A DNA stretch of 64,000 bases from Alteromonas salexigens (GCF_025628895.1 NZ_JAOTJC010000012.1:1-64000), one strand, 5' to 3'. Positions 29,042-38,605 are shown, numbered from the stretch's first letter. Notes: generated by a model from the letters alone, not told the origin. Made by a program: numbers and translations.

Positions 29042-29441
29042 GTGTTTGCTGCTCATTGCCGAGCTGCAGATCGATATTGAAGCGAAACGTTTCCTGATCA
29101 CGGAACGGCAGCACCGCCAGATAATAAATAGCGTCACCATCTTCCACTTTCTTAAAGCTGAGTTTGCGGGTGGTTCCCAGCAGGTTTTTCGCTTCACCAC
29201 TTACGCCTAATCGCTGGGCTTTTTGGGTCTCGGTATCGAGCACTGAGATATTTACCAGTGCATTATACTTACTGCGTACCAGCCCGTAGCGGGAAGCCAC
29301 CTCCGGGGTCAGAAACGACGTATTCACAACCATATAATGGACGTCCCAGTCACCCAGCGTCGCTTTCTGTTCGGCACTGGCCTGGGTTATCCCGGCCAGT
29401 GTCAACGCCAGTAACACAAACACATTACGAAATACGAACAT
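29010..29441 (-). CDS. DUF4426 domain exported protein
   Basis: A 143-residue protein with a signal peptide (MFVFRNVFVLLALTLAGITQASA). The mature part matches DUF4426: DWDVHYMVVNTSFLTPEVASRYGL, ALVNISVLD and YYLAVLPFRDQETFRFNIDLQL. Function is unknown; the family is a periplasmic beta-sandwich. It is the last gene of the yggS-proC-yggT run, 23 bp after yggT, the neighbourhood seen in many gammaproteobacteria. Confidence 0.85.
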   Translation of the reverse strand: MFVFRNVFVLLALTLAGITQASAEQKATLGDWDVHYMVVNTSFLTPEVASRYGLVRSKYNALVNISVLDTETQKAQRLGVSGEAKNLLGTTRKLSFKKVEDGDAIYYLAVLPFRDQETFRFNIDLQLGNEQQTLKFRQKLYTD

Positions 29442-29464
29442 AACTACCTCAATTATCTGCAGCT

Positions 29465-30007
29465 TCAGTAAATACCAATGGTGTCCTGAATAAGCAGCTG
29501 CAGAAATTGCAGTGCAATGATGGCTATCAGAACGGACAGATCCAACCCGCCTAACGGTGGAATGACCTTGCGGATAGGGGCCAAAAATGGCTCCGTAAGT
29601 TGGTGGAGAACATAGTCGATGGGGGATTGCCCTTGTGACACCCAGCTAAGGATAGCGCGTAATAGCAGTACCCAGAACATCAGCGACAGGGTTTCTTTGA
29701 CCACGTCCAGAACGGCTACGACGACCAGTGATAGCGGATTCACGCCGCCACCACTCAGCATCATATTGAGCGTGAATATTTTCGCCATGGCCACCAGAAG
29801 TGCCAGCACTAAGGTTGCCGTATCCAGCCGCCCTAATGAGGGAATAATACGGCGCAACGGCCCCACGATGGGGTGCGTCGCTTTCACGACAAACTGGCTC
29901 AGCGGGTTATAAAAATCTGCCTGAACCAGTTGTAACCACAGTCGCAGGATCACGACCATCAAATATAAGTTAAATAAGGTACTAACTAAAAATACCGTTG
30001 CGCTCAT
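29465..30007 (-). CDS. yggT: YggT family membrane protein
   Basis: A 180-residue inner-membrane protein with two repeats of the YGGT domain, each of two hydrophobic helices around a short amphipathic stretch: LWLQLVQADFYNPLSQFVVKATHPIVGPLRRIIPSLG (first) and LLRAILSWVSQGQSPIDYVLHQLTEPFLAPIRKVIPPLGGLD (second). The family is linked to osmotic tolerance and membrane biogenesis, without a fixed reaction. AGGAAG precedes the ATG; it follows proC by 21 bp. Confidence 0.92.
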   Translation of the reverse strand: MSATVFLVSTLFNLYLMVVILRLWLQLVQADFYNPLSQFVVKATHPIVGPLRRIIPSLGRLDTATLVLALLVAMAKIFTLNMMLSGGGVNPLSLVVVAVLDVVKETLSLMFWVLLLRAILSWVSQGQSPIDYVLHQLTEPFLAPIRKVIPPLGGLDLSVLIAIIALQFLQLLIQDTIGIY

Positions 30008-30028
30008 GCTTGTTACTTCCTACCTGGT

Positions 30029-30850
30029 TTAAAGCTGGCTGGCCATTTCTTCGGCCCGCGATACCGCGGCGCGCATTGCTTTTGCGACGCTGTCTTCGAG
30101 GCCTTCGTCTATCAGCGTGTTCACTGCCGCAGCCGTGGTACCGCCTTTCGAGGTTACCTGGGCACGCAATTCACTCAGTTCAAGATCCTGATTATGACAG
30201 ACCATTTCGGCCGCCCCCAGCATCGCCTGCTGAACCATGACTCTGGCCGCATCTTTTTCAAAGCCCATACGTATGGCTTCTTCCTGCATAGCCTGTAAAA
30301 ACAGGAAGAAATAAGCCGGCGAACTGCCCGCGGCGGCGATCACGCCGTTAATGTCGTCTTCTTTGGTTACCCAGACAGTTTTGCCGACGCTGGCCATAAC
30401 GTCGTCAACGTACTGGCGGTCGTCTTCAGAAACGTGTTCATCGGCGTACATCCCCGACATGCCTTTACCCAGCAGACTGGGTGTATTGGGCATAATCCGA
30501 ACTACCGGGTATTCACCACCCAGCATATCCTGCAGGCGGCTGACCGGCAGGCCGGCAGCAATACTCAGAAACAGCTTGTCGGATAAGTCGTTGTTTTCCT
30601 TAAGTGCGGCGCACATCTCGCCCATCATCTGGGGCTTCACTGCCAACACGATAGCATCGGCAAACTGACACGCTTCGTCATTCGACTGGGTAGTCTGAAT
30701 CCCGAACTCTTCTTTCAGTTTGTCTAATTTTGGGGTAGAGGGGTTGCTGGCCAGGATCCTGTCCTGGTCATAGCCAGACTGAATTAAACCGCTGATGATA
30801 CTGCGGCTCATGTTGCCGGCGCCAATAAAGGCCAATTTTTTCTGTTGCAT
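30029..30850 (-). CDS. proC: Pyrroline-5-carboxylate reductase
   Basis: A 273-residue enzyme for the last step of proline synthesis, NAD(P)H-dependent. The Rossmann motif is LAFIGAGNMSRSIISGL (about 5-21). The C-terminal helical domain has the P5CR signature QAMLGAAEMV and the conserved LRAQVTSKGGTTAAAV. It lies between yggS and yggT, the standard arrangement. Confidence 0.95.
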   Translation of the reverse strand: MQQKKLAFIGAGNMSRSIISGLIQSGYDQDRILASNPSTPKLDKLKEEFGIQTTQSNDEACQFADAIVLAVKPQMMGEMCAALKENNDLSDKLFLSIAAGLPVSRLQDMLGGEYPVVRIMPNTPSLLGKGMSGMYADEHVSEDDRQYVDDVMASVGKTVWVTKEDDINGVIAAAGSSPAYFFLFLQAMQEEAIRMGFEKDAARVMVQQAMLGAAEMVCHNQDLELSELRAQVTSKGGTTAAAVNTLIDEGLEDSVAKAMRAAVSRAEEMASQL

Positions 30851-30895
30851 GTGTACCCTTCTCTTGCGTTGATTGCGAAAACGGATGACAGCCGG

Positions 30896-31582
30896 CTATT
30901 GCCGGGCACCGAAGATGGCAGATCCAATTCGCACCATCGTCGAACCATTAGCAATAGCAGCTTCCGTGTCACCACTCATTCCTACGGATAGGGTATCAAA
31001 ATTGCTCAGCTTTGTACGGTAGTGCTCAAACAAATCATGTAGCTGAGTGAGCGTTTGCTGCTGATGCTGCGCACTGACGTCCGCTTTAGGAATGGCCATC
31101 AGGCCACGCAAAACCAGGTTATCCATGTTGCTGATGGCATCAATCATAGCAGGAAGTTCCTCAGGTGACAGGCCCGACTTACTGGCTTCATCATCAATAT
31201 TCAGCTGCACACACACATTCAGAGGGGGCAGCGAAGGAGGGCGCTGATTGTTCAGGCGGCGGGCAATTTTCTCTCTGTCCACCGACTGCACCCACTGGAA
31301 GTGCTCCGCGACGACCCGGGTCTTGTTTGACTGCAATGGGCCGATGAGGTGCCACTCGATATCTGGCAGATCCTGGAGGTCGATAATCTTCTCTACACCT
31401 TCCTGCACATAGTTTTCACCAAACAAACGTTGTCCGGCTGCATACGCTTGCCTGATATCAGATACCGGTTTGGTTTTGCTTACGGCTAGTAATTTCACTG
31501 ATTTTGGTGGACGATTAGCGTTGGCAGTGGCGCTGTCGATTCGCGAGAGCGCGGATCTCAGTCTTTCTGCTATTGTTTGCAT
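30896..31582 (-). CDS. yggS: PLP homeostasis protein YggS (PLPBP)
   Basis: A 228-residue protein of the alanine-racemase-like TIM-barrel fold that binds PLP at Lys36 (LLAVSKTKP) and buffers PLP; it has no proven enzyme activity. Other matches: LFGENYVQEG, WHLIGPLQSNK, VCVQLNIDDEASKSG and the phosphate-binding SVGMSGDTEAAIANGSTMVRIGSAIFG at the C-terminus. It is divergent from pilT, with about 30 bp between the starts. Confidence 0.95.
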   Translation of the reverse strand: MQTIAERLRSALSRIDSATANANRPPKSVKLLAVSKTKPVSDIRQAYAAGQRLFGENYVQEGVEKIIDLQDLPDIEWHLIGPLQSNKTRVVAEHFQWVQSVDREKIARRLNNQRPPSLPPLNVCVQLNIDDEASKSGLSPEELPAMIDAISNMDNLVLRGLMAIPKADVSAQHQQQTLTQLHDLFEHYRTKLSNFDTLSVGMSGDTEAAIANGSTMVRIGSAIFGARQ

Positions 31583-31611
31583 AATACACCTAATGAGTGG
31601 GAGAAACGGTT

Positions 31612-32655
31612 GTGGATATTACCGAACTTTTGGCTTTCAGTGTCAAAAATAACGCCTCAGACTTGCACCTGACAGCAGGGTTGCCGCCGATTATTCGGGT
31701 TGATGGCGAGATGAGAAAGCTGAATGTGCCGGCGCTGGATCATAAGCAGGTTCACTCGCTCGTATACGAAATTATGAACGATAAACAGCGTAAGGAATAC
31801 GAAGAAAACCTGGAGGTAGATTTCTCCTTCGAGGTGAAGGACCTGTCGCGGTTTCGTGTGAACGCTTTTATTCAGAACCGCGGCGCAGCGGCGGTGCTGA
31901 GAACCATCCCCAGCCGGGTGCTGACGCTGGATGACCTGGGGGCGCCAGCGATTTTCAAGGATATTATTAACCAGCCCACCGGGATTGTGCTGGTCACCGG
32001 CGCCACCGGCTCGGGGAAAAGTACCACGCTCGCAGCGATGATTGACCACATCAACACGCATAAGCGGGAGCATATTCTTACCATTGAGGATCCCATTGAA
32101 TTTGTGCACGACAATAAGCTGTGCGTCATTAACCAACGGGAAGTACACCGGGACACCCACAGCTTTTCCAATGCACTGCGCTCTGCACTGCGGGAAGACC
32201 CCGATGTTATCCTGGTAGGTGAATTACGGGATCTTGAAACGATACGGCTCGCTATCTCTGCCGCGGAAACCGGTCACCTGGTGTTCGCCACGCTGCATAC
32301 CAACTCAGCACCGAAGACCATCGACCGGATAATTGATGTGTTCCCGGCAGAAGAAAAAGCCATGGTCCGTTCCATGTTGTCTGAATCCTTACGCGCCGTT
32401 ATTTCCCAGACACTGTTGAAGAAAATTGGGGGGGGCCGGGTAGCGGCACACGAGATCATGGTGGGTATTCCCGCCATACGTAATCTCATTCGTGAAGACA
32501 AAGTGCCGCAGATGTATTCGGTTATCCAGACCGGTCAGTCCCATGGCATGCAAACGATGGATCAGTGTCTGCAGCGTCTGGTCGCTACCGGGGTTATCTC
32601 CCAGCAGGACGCGGTCGCCAAGTCGACGACCAAGCAACCCAGTACCAGCTTTTAA
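31612..32655 (+). CDS. pilT: Type IV pilus retraction ATPase PilT
   Basis: A 347-residue hexameric ATPase that drives type IV pilus depolymerisation and twitching. Start is GTG at 31612 (MDITELLAFSVKN), 7 nt after GGGAGA, matching PilT of other species. Walker A is GATGSGKSTTLAAMI, then the Asp box (EDPIEFVH), Walker B ILVGELRDLETIRLAI and His box HLVFATLHTN. The retraction motif AIRNLIRE is present near the C-terminus. Followed 9 bp later by pilU. Confidence 0.96.
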   Translation: MDITELLAFSVKNNASDLHLTAGLPPIIRVDGEMRKLNVPALDHKQVHSLVYEIMNDKQRKEYEENLEVDFSFEVKDLSRFRVNAFIQNRGAAAVLRTIPSRVLTLDDLGAPAIFKDIINQPTGIVLVTGATGSGKSTTLAAMIDHINTHKREHILTIEDPIEFVHDNKLCVINQREVHRDTHSFSNALRSALREDPDVILVGELRDLETIRLAISAAETGHLVFATLHTNSAPKTIDRIIDVFPAEEKAMVRSMLSESLRAVISQTLLKKIGGGRVAAHEIMVGIPAIRNLIREDKVPQMYSVIQTGQSHGMQTMDQCLQRLVATGVISQQDAVAKSTTKQPSTSF

Positions 32656-32664
32656 GGAGCCACG

Positions 32665-33774
32665 ATGTTAGATACCTTCCTGCAACAAATGGTGGCACAG
32701 TCAGCCTCTGACTTGTTTGTGACTACAGGCTTTCCGGTAAGCGCAAAAATTAACGGCAAGTTAACCCCGTTAACCGATTTACCATTGAGTGACGACGAAG
32801 CGTTGGCGCTGGTCCAGGCGGCTATGACTGAAAAGCAGCAGGCTGAATTTCATGAGTCCCGGGAGTGTAACTTTGCGATTGCGCGAGAAGGTGTGGGACG
32901 TTTTCGTTGTTCAGCGTTTTGGCAGCGGGATCAGGCCGGTATGGTTATCCGGCGTATCGTAACCCAAATACCGCAGGTAGATGAACTTGGCCTGCCCGCC
33001 GTGCTGAAAGACATCATCATGTCCAAACGGGGCCTGGTGTTATTTGTCGGCGGTACCGGCACCGGTAAGTCCACCTCGTTGGCGGCGCTGATAGGGCATC
33101 GTAATCAGCACTCCCATGGGCATATCCTGACCATTGAAGATCCGATTGAATTCGTTCACGAGCATCGTAACTGCGTAGTGACCCAACGGGAAGTGGGACT
33201 GGACACCCATTCATTTGATGATGCACTGAAAAGCTCACTGCGACAAGCGCCGGATGTCATTCTGATTGGCGAAATTCGTTCTATGGAAACCATGGAATAT
33301 GCCATGTCGTTCGCCGATACCGGGCACTTGTGTGTGGCGACTTTGCACGCCAACAATGCTAACCAGGCTATCGAGCGGATCATGCATCTTGCCCCGAAAG
33401 ATCAGCACGATAAATTACGCTTCGATTTGAGCCTGAACATCCGGGCCATTGTGGCACAACAACTAGTGCCCACCAAAGACGGCAATGGGCGAGTCGCTGC
33501 CATTGAAATATTGCTGAACTCACCGCTGGTATCTGATCTTATCCAGCGCAATGAAATTGGCAGCCTCAAAGAGGCCATGAAAAAAGGCAAAGAGATGGGC
33601 ATGCAGAGCTTTGATATGGCCTTATATGAGCTTTACAAAGCCGACAGAATTGACCTGGATCAAGCCCTCCATCATGCCGACTCACCCAACGATTTACGAC
33701 TTATGGTCAAGCTGGACTCCAGCGAAGGATCCGGGCTTGGGACGTTATCAAATGTGTCTATAGACATGGATTAG
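32665..33774 (+). CDS. pilU: PilT-dependent retraction ATPase PilU
   Basis: A 369-residue PilT paralogue that assists retraction. Walker A is GGTGTGKSTSLAALI, with EDPIEFVHEHRNC, Walker B VILIGEIRSMETMEYA and His box HLCVATLHANN. It has the extended C-terminal tail typical of PilU (about 335-369). AAGGAG precedes the ATG. It is the second gene of pilT-pilU. Confidence 0.95.
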   Translation: MLDTFLQQMVAQSASDLFVTTGFPVSAKINGKLTPLTDLPLSDDEALALVQAAMTEKQQAEFHESRECNFAIAREGVGRFRCSAFWQRDQAGMVIRRIVTQIPQVDELGLPAVLKDIIMSKRGLVLFVGGTGTGKSTSLAALIGHRNQHSHGHILTIEDPIEFVHEHRNCVVTQREVGLDTHSFDDALKSSLRQAPDVILIGEIRSMETMEYAMSFADTGHLCVATLHANNANQAIERIMHLAPKDQHDKLRFDLSLNIRAIVAQQLVPTKDGNGRVAAIEILLNSPLVSDLIQRNEIGSLKEAMKKGKEMGMQSFDMALYELYKADRIDLDQALHHADSPNDLRLMVKLDSSEGSGLGTLSNVSIDMD

Positions 33775-33783
33775 CAGACCGTT

Positions 33784-34122
33784 ATGCGCAAACTCTATGC
33801 CTCGGACGACCGGTTTCTGTTGCAATCAGTGCGCAGTGAGCTGGATGCCCGGAATATACCGTATCTGGTAAAAAATGAGTTTGCCGGTGGCGCGGTAGGG
33901 GAATTGCCCTGGCAGGATACCCAGCAGGAAATATGGGTGGTGGATGAGCAATGGTTCGCCAAAGCGACGGCAATTGTGGATGGGTTAATGGAGCCGGGCG
34001 TTTCGCCTAACAGTGCGCAGGAGTGGCGGTGTCCTCGCTGCCGGGAGATGAATGGGGCAGCGTTCGATTATTGCTGGCAGTGTGAAGAGCCCCGCACCGG
34101 GAGCCATGTGCAAAATTCGTGA
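33784..34122 (+). CDS. DUF2007 protein with C-terminal zinc ribbon
   Basis: A 112-residue protein. The N-terminal part (about 1-70) matches DUF2007, a small ferredoxin-like domain (MRKLYASDDRFLLQSVRSELDARNIPYLVKNE). The C-terminal part has WRCPRCREMNGAAFDYCWQCEEP, a four-cysteine (C-x2-C...C-x2-C) zinc finger of the RanBP2-like type. It starts 9 bp after pilU, so it is likely in the same operon. Its role is unknown. Confidence 0.85.
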   Translation: MRKLYASDDRFLLQSVRSELDARNIPYLVKNEFAGGAVGELPWQDTQQEIWVVDEQWFAKATAIVDGLMEPGVSPNSAQEWRCPRCREMNGAAFDYCWQCEEPRTGSHVQNS

Positions 34123-34131
34123 GCAGCGGAT

Positions 34132-34563
34132 TTAGCTGTACTGGCGTTCTATCCAGGCGCTGAAAATTACGCAGGCTGATACGCTGTCCACTTTCTCCTT
34201 GGTGAGCTTGCGGTAGCCCCCCAGCTCAAATAGCATGGCTTTCGCATCAGCGGTAGATAAACGCTCATCACAGGTCGCTACCGGGGTTTTGAATTTATTA
34301 TGCAGGCGGTTGGCGAACTTGCGAGCGCGGCGGGTCATTTCCTGCTCAGTACCATCCATATTAAGCGGTAGCCCGACCACGACCACATCGGGTTGCCATT
34401 CTTCGTATAACACGGCAATGGTATCCCAGTTCGGAATACCATCCCGCGCTTTTATTGCGGCCAGCGGGGCGGCGGTACCCGATACTTCCTGGCCAACTGC
34501 GACGCCAATACTCTTAGTGCCAAAGTCAAAGCTCAGTACGGTTCGGCTACCGGTCTCAGGCAT
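34132..34563 (-). CDS. ruvX: RuvX/YqgF Holliday junction resolvase-like protein
   Basis: A 143-residue RNase H-fold protein implicated in pre-16S rRNA 5' end maturation and, by fold, in junction resolution. Motifs: [16 protein letters not shown] (first acidic residue) and [27 protein letters not shown], with the second acidic set in [19 protein letters not shown]. Its start overlaps the yqgE stop by 8 bp, so yqgE-ruvX are coupled. It ends 9 bp from the convergent DUF2007 gene with no terminator in between. Confidence 0.94.
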   Translation of the reverse strand: MPETGSRTVLSFDFGTKSIGVAVGQEVSGTAAPLAAIKARDGIPNWDTIAVLYEEWQPDVVVVGLPLNMDGTEQEMTRRARKFANRLHNKFKTPVATCDERLSTADAKAMLFELGGYRKLTKEKVDSVSACVIFSAWIERQYS

Positions 34564-35122
34564 GTCCTACCCCGGGCGCGAGTTGCCAGACATCGACGCC
34601 CAGTTTATTAACTGCGGCCTGCCATTTTTCCTGTACCGGCGTTTTAAATAAGATATCTTCGTCAGCTTCGATGGTCAGCCAGGCGTTCTCCTGCATTTCT
34701 TTTTCCAGCTGGCCGGCAGTCCAACCGGCATATCCCAGCACAATCAGAGCTTCGTCTGGCCCCTGGCAGGTGCTGATGGCGGTAAGTATATCTTTCGACG
34801 TGGTGACCATGATCCCGGGAGCCAGCTCCAGACTGGACGTCCAGCCAGCCTGATGGGTGTGTAACACAAACCCCCGTTCCTGGTTAACCGGTCCGCCGGC
34901 CAGAATCGCGTTGTCCGCTTTTTCCGGCGCTACGGTGATTTCTTTATCAGTTTGTTCCAGCAGTTGTTTTAACGTCATGCTGGAGGGCTGGTTGATAACC
35001 AGTCCCATGGCACCGTCAGCGTTATGCTCGCAAATATATGTCAGCGAGCGCGAAAAGTACGGATCGTCCAGCGACGGCGTAGCGATCAGAAAATGGTTTT
35101 GCAGGCTCTTCAATTCAGTCAT
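34556..35122 (-). CDS. yqgE: YqgE/AlgH family protein (UPF0301)
   Basis: A 188-residue protein of the UPF0301/AlgH family; named in Pseudomonas as a regulator of alginate genes, biochemical role unknown. Family matches: [38 protein letters not shown] at the N-terminus, [19 protein letters not shown] and [21 protein letters not shown]. In the gshB-yqgE-ruvX run, standard in gammaproteobacteria; 24 bp after gshB. Confidence 0.94.
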   Translation of the reverse strand: MTELKSLQNHFLIATPSLDDPYFSRSLTYICEHNADGAMGLVINQPSSMTLKQLLEQTDKEITVAPEKADNAILAGGPVNQERGFVLHTHQAGWTSSLELAPGIMVTTSKDILTAISTCQGPDEALIVLGYAGWTAGQLEKEMQENAWLTIEADEDILFKTPVQEKWQAAVNKLGVDVWQLAPGVGHA

Positions 35123-35146
35123 GACTTACCTTTTACTTACCAGGGG

Positions 35147-36106
35147 TCAGGCTTTGCCCGGAGCAAGTTTGCGTTCTATAGCGTCGAATAGTGCCGCCAT
35201 AATATTGATATCGTAGTGCGCTTCTATCTCTCTTACGCACGTGGGGCTGGTAATGTTTATTTCGGTAACCCGATCGCCGATTATATCCAGGCCTACAAAC
35301 ATAATATTGTGCTGCTTTAGGGTGGGCGCGATGGCTTCTGCCAATGCCTTGTCGCTGTCACTTATAGACTGTGGCCGGCCAGTGCCGCCTACCGCCAGGT
35401 TGCCCCGGGTTTCCCCGGCACCCGGCAGGCGCGCCAGACAGTAAGGAATAACTTCACCGTCCACGATAAGCACCCGCTTGTCGCCTTCTTTAATGGCGGG
35501 CAGATATTCCTGCACCATCATGTAACGTTTACCGAGCTGGGTGAGGGTCTCAATGACCACGCCCAGGTTATTGCCATCTTCCTTAATCCGGAATATAGAG
35601 GCGCCGCCCATGCCATCCAGAGGTTTGCAGATGATGTCTTTATGGTGGGCATGGAACTCACGTACCACTTTAGGATTTCGCGTGACCACCGTATGTGGGA
35701 TCAGCTCGGGGAACCAGGAGGTAAATAATTTTTCGTTGTAGTCGCGCAGCGCTTGCGGGTTATTAACCACCAGGGCGCCGGCTTCTTCTGCCAGCGTCAG
35801 CATTTGAGTAGCGTACAAAAACTCACTGTCGAAAGGGGGATCTTTTCGCATCAGCAAGACATCTATTTCGCCTAGCGCCAGATCCTGCTCGTCACCGAGA
35901 GTATAAAAGTTATCGGCTTTATCCTCAACAGTGACGGTGCGCCCGCGACCTCTGGGCTGCCCGCTGTCCAGGTACAGATCTGCCATTTCAAAATACACTA
36001 TCTGACAACCCCGCCGCTGTGCTTCAAGCATCATGGCAAAGCTGGTGTCTTTATAGGGAGTGATGTCTGCAATGGGGTCCATTACGATGCCAACGGTGTA
36101 GGTCAT
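35147..36106 (-). CDS. gshB: Glutathione synthetase
   Basis: A 319-residue ATP-grasp ligase joining gamma-glutamylcysteine and glycine. Start at 36106 (MTYTVGIVMDPIADI) gives the normal length (E. coli 315-316) and is preferred to 36154. Motifs: CKPLDGMGGASIFRI (ATP loop), the DLYL and RMRK-type region DVLLMRKDPPFD, VLIVDGEVIPYCLARLP and the metal site DIIGDRVTEINITSPTCVREIE. First gene of gshB-yqgE-ruvX. Confidence 0.95.
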   Translation of the reverse strand: MTYTVGIVMDPIADITPYKDTSFAMMLEAQRRGCQIVYFEMADLYLDSGQPRGRGRTVTVEDKADNFYTLGDEQDLALGEIDVLLMRKDPPFDSEFLYATQMLTLAEEAGALVVNNPQALRDYNEKLFTSWFPELIPHTVVTRNPKVVREFHAHHKDIICKPLDGMGGASIFRIKEDGNNLGVVIETLTQLGKRYMMVQEYLPAIKEGDKRVLIVDGEVIPYCLARLPGAGETRGNLAVGGTGRPQSISDSDKALAEAIAPTLKQHNIMFVGLDIIGDRVTEINITSPTCVREIEAHYDINIMAALFDAIERKLAPGKA

Positions 36107-36299
36107 TGGATTGTCTCTGTCTGAGTAGGGTGATGCGGGCCTGGAGAGGTGCATCGCCCTGTTGCCTGAATGTATCGCCTGTGATGGCGCCGAACCAACG
36201 CTGGCAGTACCAGCAGAAAAGTATTTGTACGTGACGGATATGGCGGCTGATCTGTTAAATTCAAGTCGGGGTGTTGGTTGCCTCTCGGGTTAGATGGCC

Positions 36300-37028
36300 T
36301 TACCAGTCGCCGTGCTGCGCTTGCAGTACGCTCAGGCTCGCCAGTGCGGCGGTCTCAGTGCGCAGGACACGGGGGCCAAGACTGACCGACGTAAAACCAC
36401 ACTCGTTTGCCTGGTGGGTCTCCTGTTCAGACAGGCCGCCTTCCGGGCCGATTAACAGACGAAAACCATGCTGTGTGTAAGGTTGCCGCGCCAACGGACG
36501 CTCTGCGCCGGGGGTGAGCACTAGCCGGGTGGATTCAGTCGAGCCAGCCATCCACGCTGATAACGGCGTGGGCGGATGAATGTCAGGTAAGGTATTACGG
36601 CCACATTGCTCGCAGGCGCTGATGATAATTTTTTGCCACTGGGCATGTTTTTTTTGCCAGCGTTTTTCGTCCAGCTTTACTGCGCAGCGTTCGGTAATCA
36701 GCGGCGTAATTTCAGTCACGCCCAGCTCGACACTTTTTTGTAACACCATGTCCATGCGATCCCCTTTTGATACACCCTGTCCCAGGTGGATCGGTAACGG
36801 AGATTCTTTATTCAGTGTCAGGCACGCGTCCACTTCTACCGTGACCAGCTTGCGGGACACACTGATTAATATCCCACTGTATTCATTGCCGTCCCCGTTG
36901 AACAATACCACCGGGTGATTAGGTTTGAGTCGCAGGACATTCGCCACATGGTGAGCGGGCTCTTCTGCTAAGGTGAACTCTTCATCAAGGGGGATGGTAC
37001 CAGCGTGGTACAGACGGGGAATGCGCAT
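36300..37028 (-). CDS. rsmE: 16S rRNA m3U1498 methyltransferase RsmE
   Basis: A 243-residue SPOUT-class methyltransferase for U1498 of 16S rRNA. Start at 37028 (MRIPRLYHAG) gives the exact E. coli length, preferred to 37127. It has an N-terminal PUA-like domain (HHVANVLRLKPNHPVVLFNGDG) and a C-terminal knot with LLIGPEGGLSEQE and SLGPRVLRTETAALASLS. It sits before gshB as in E. coli. Confidence 0.95.
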   Translation of the reverse strand: MRIPRLYHAGTIPLDEEFTLAEEPAHHVANVLRLKPNHPVVLFNGDGNEYSGILISVSRKLVTVEVDACLTLNKESPLPIHLGQGVSKGDRMDMVLQKSVELGVTEITPLITERCAVKLDEKRWQKKHAQWQKIIISACEQCGRNTLPDIHPPTPLSAWMAGSTESTRLVLTPGAERPLARQPYTQHGFRLLIGPEGGLSEQETHQANECGFTSVSLGPRVLRTETAALASLSVLQAQHGDW

Positions 37029-37148
37029 GGGTGATTTCGGGTTAAGAACACTTGTAACCGTATCATAGCGAGAGTATTCACCGTGGCGCAACAGCCAGCA
37101 ACAGGTAACGGGCATAAATGCCGTCACCTGCCGGCATTTTAAGCATTA

Positions 37149-37322
37149 ATGTATATGTAACGAGTCAGAGTCGTTATTTAGCTCTACCAGACGCATTTTC
37201 GGTCGGGCTGTGCGCAATTTCGTTTTCCCGCGGGCATATCGGGTGTTGTCCCCTTTATCGGAAGACAAGGCATAGGCAAGTATTAACATCACAATTGCAA
37301 GCAATAGCAATAGAAAAAACAT
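37149..37322 (-). CDS. Small single-helix membrane protein, unknown
   Basis: A protein of about 58 residues with one N-terminal hydrophobic helix (MFFLLLLLAIVMLILAYAL) and a basic, polar tail with RYARGKTKLRTARP. Start at 37322 has AAGGA 7 nt upstream; a start at 37343 is possible. The stop codon lies at 37146-37148 just below the listed end. I do not recognise it. It ends about 120 bp before the rsmE start and may share its message. Confidence 0.5.
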
Positions 37323-37724
37323 TTTCAATTCCTTTAAAAACATAGGTTCACGGCACAGGGAAAAATGTACTGCACGCGTTTATTGCATCCGTTCATTACG
37401 GCGACCACGTGAGTGGTAGTCGATTTAGTGCATGAGTCACCGGAAAGTTAAAATTTCAGATAAGCACCAAATATTCCGTAGAAAAAGAATAGCTCAAAAG
37501 CAGTTTTTTGCCACTATGTTTTGCATAAAAAATGTTCGTTTCTGGCTCTGGCACGCCAGCAAATTGCAGATACATTTGAAAACCGTAAAGCATAAAATTA
37601 ATTGTGCCTGAAAAGGTTTTGGAGCTACTCTGCTAAGTGCTCGTATCTGTTAAGAAAATATTGGTACCTCCCGGTATAACTGGTACTTTTAATATCAAGC
37701 CTAAACTTTGAGTAAGGAATTCTT
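37323..37724 (+). promoter_or_regulatory. AT-rich upstream region of mscS with candidate -10 element
   Basis: No gene is evident in 402 bp. A TATAAC at 37675-37680 could be a -10; it lies between two TGGTAC hexamers (37662-37667 and 37681-37686, 19 bp apart) that may be a tandem operator. The -35 is poor. AAGGA lies 6 nt before the mscS ATG. Everything else is AT-rich without recognisable structure. Confidence 0.3.
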
Positions 37725-38585
37725 ATGGAAGATAAACTCACCCTTTTTACCGCCAGTGACGTTGAACGTTACATCAATGAGTATGCTATACCGTGGGGCA
37801 TAAACATTGCCATGGCCATCATTATCTATGTGATTGGTCGATTGGTGGTAGGTCTGCTTTTAGGGGTGTTCCGCCGAGTGATGGCGAAATCTAAATACGA
37901 CCAGATGATCATCGATTTTCTGGAGTCAATTCTCAGCGCCGTGCTCATGCTGTTTGTTATCGTGGCGTCGCTGGATGAACTCGGGGTGGATACCACCTCA
38001 CTGGTCGCCATACTGGGTGCAGCAGGTCTGGCAATTGGTTTATCGCTGCAGGACTCGCTAAAGAATTTCGCCGCAGGTGTGATGCTGCTGGTATTCAAGC
38101 CATTTAAAGCAGGTCACTATGTCGAGGTCGCGGGCACCTCAGGTATCGTGCAGAAAATTGGTATTTTTCACTCCGTGATGACATCGCTGGATAACAAAGA
38201 GATCACGATCCCCAATGGCCGGATTTACAGTGACAATATTACCAACTACTCAGCCCGCGATACCCGCCGCTGCGATATGACATTTGGTATCGGTTACGAC
38301 GATGACTTGCTCAAAGCCAAACGAATTTTGCAGGAGCTGGTTGAGAGTGATGAGCGTATTCTGAAAGAGCCTGAACCTCTCATTGGTGTAGCAGAACTGG
38401 GTGATAACAGTGTTAACTTTACGGTGCGTCCCTGGGTGAAAACTGCGGACAATTTTGCGGTGCGGTTAGCCTTTACTGAGGCCGTAAAACTGCGCTTCGA
38501 TAAAGAAGGTATCTCTATCCCGTACCCGCAAATGGATGTACATCTGTATAAGGAAGAATCGGGTGAACAAAGCGAAAATGCGTAA
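37725..38585 (+). CDS. mscS: Small-conductance mechanosensitive channel MscS
   Basis: A 286-residue inner-membrane channel that opens under high membrane tension to release solutes in hypo-osmotic shock. Three hydrophobic helices (about 22-45, 62-85, 90-125) precede the cytoplasmic vestibule. The pore helix TM3 has the Gly/Ala-packed LGAAGLAIGLSLQDSLKNFAAGVMLL (about 98-123), and the beta domain follows with VEVAGTSGIVQKIG. Length equals E. coli MscS. Single gene with its own terminator. Confidence 0.95.
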   Translation: MEDKLTLFTASDVERYINEYAIPWGINIAMAIIIYVIGRLVVGLLLGVFRRVMAKSKYDQMIIDFLESILSAVLMLFVIVASLDELGVDTTSLVAILGAAGLAIGLSLQDSLKNFAAGVMLLVFKPFKAGHYVEVAGTSGIVQKIGIFHSVMTSLDNKEITIPNGRIYSDNITNYSARDTRRCDMTFGIGYDDDLLKAKRILQELVESDERILKEPEPLIGVAELGDNSVNFTVRPWVKTADNFAVRLAFTEAVKLRFDKEGISIPYPQMDVHLYKEESGEQSENA

Positions 38586-38605
38586 AACCCATCGCATTCC
38601 GTAAT

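Noticed and set aside
37547-37568. CTGGCACGCC...TTGC before mscS, resembling a sigma-54 site
   Set aside because: The spacing between the GG and GC elements is 4 bp too long.
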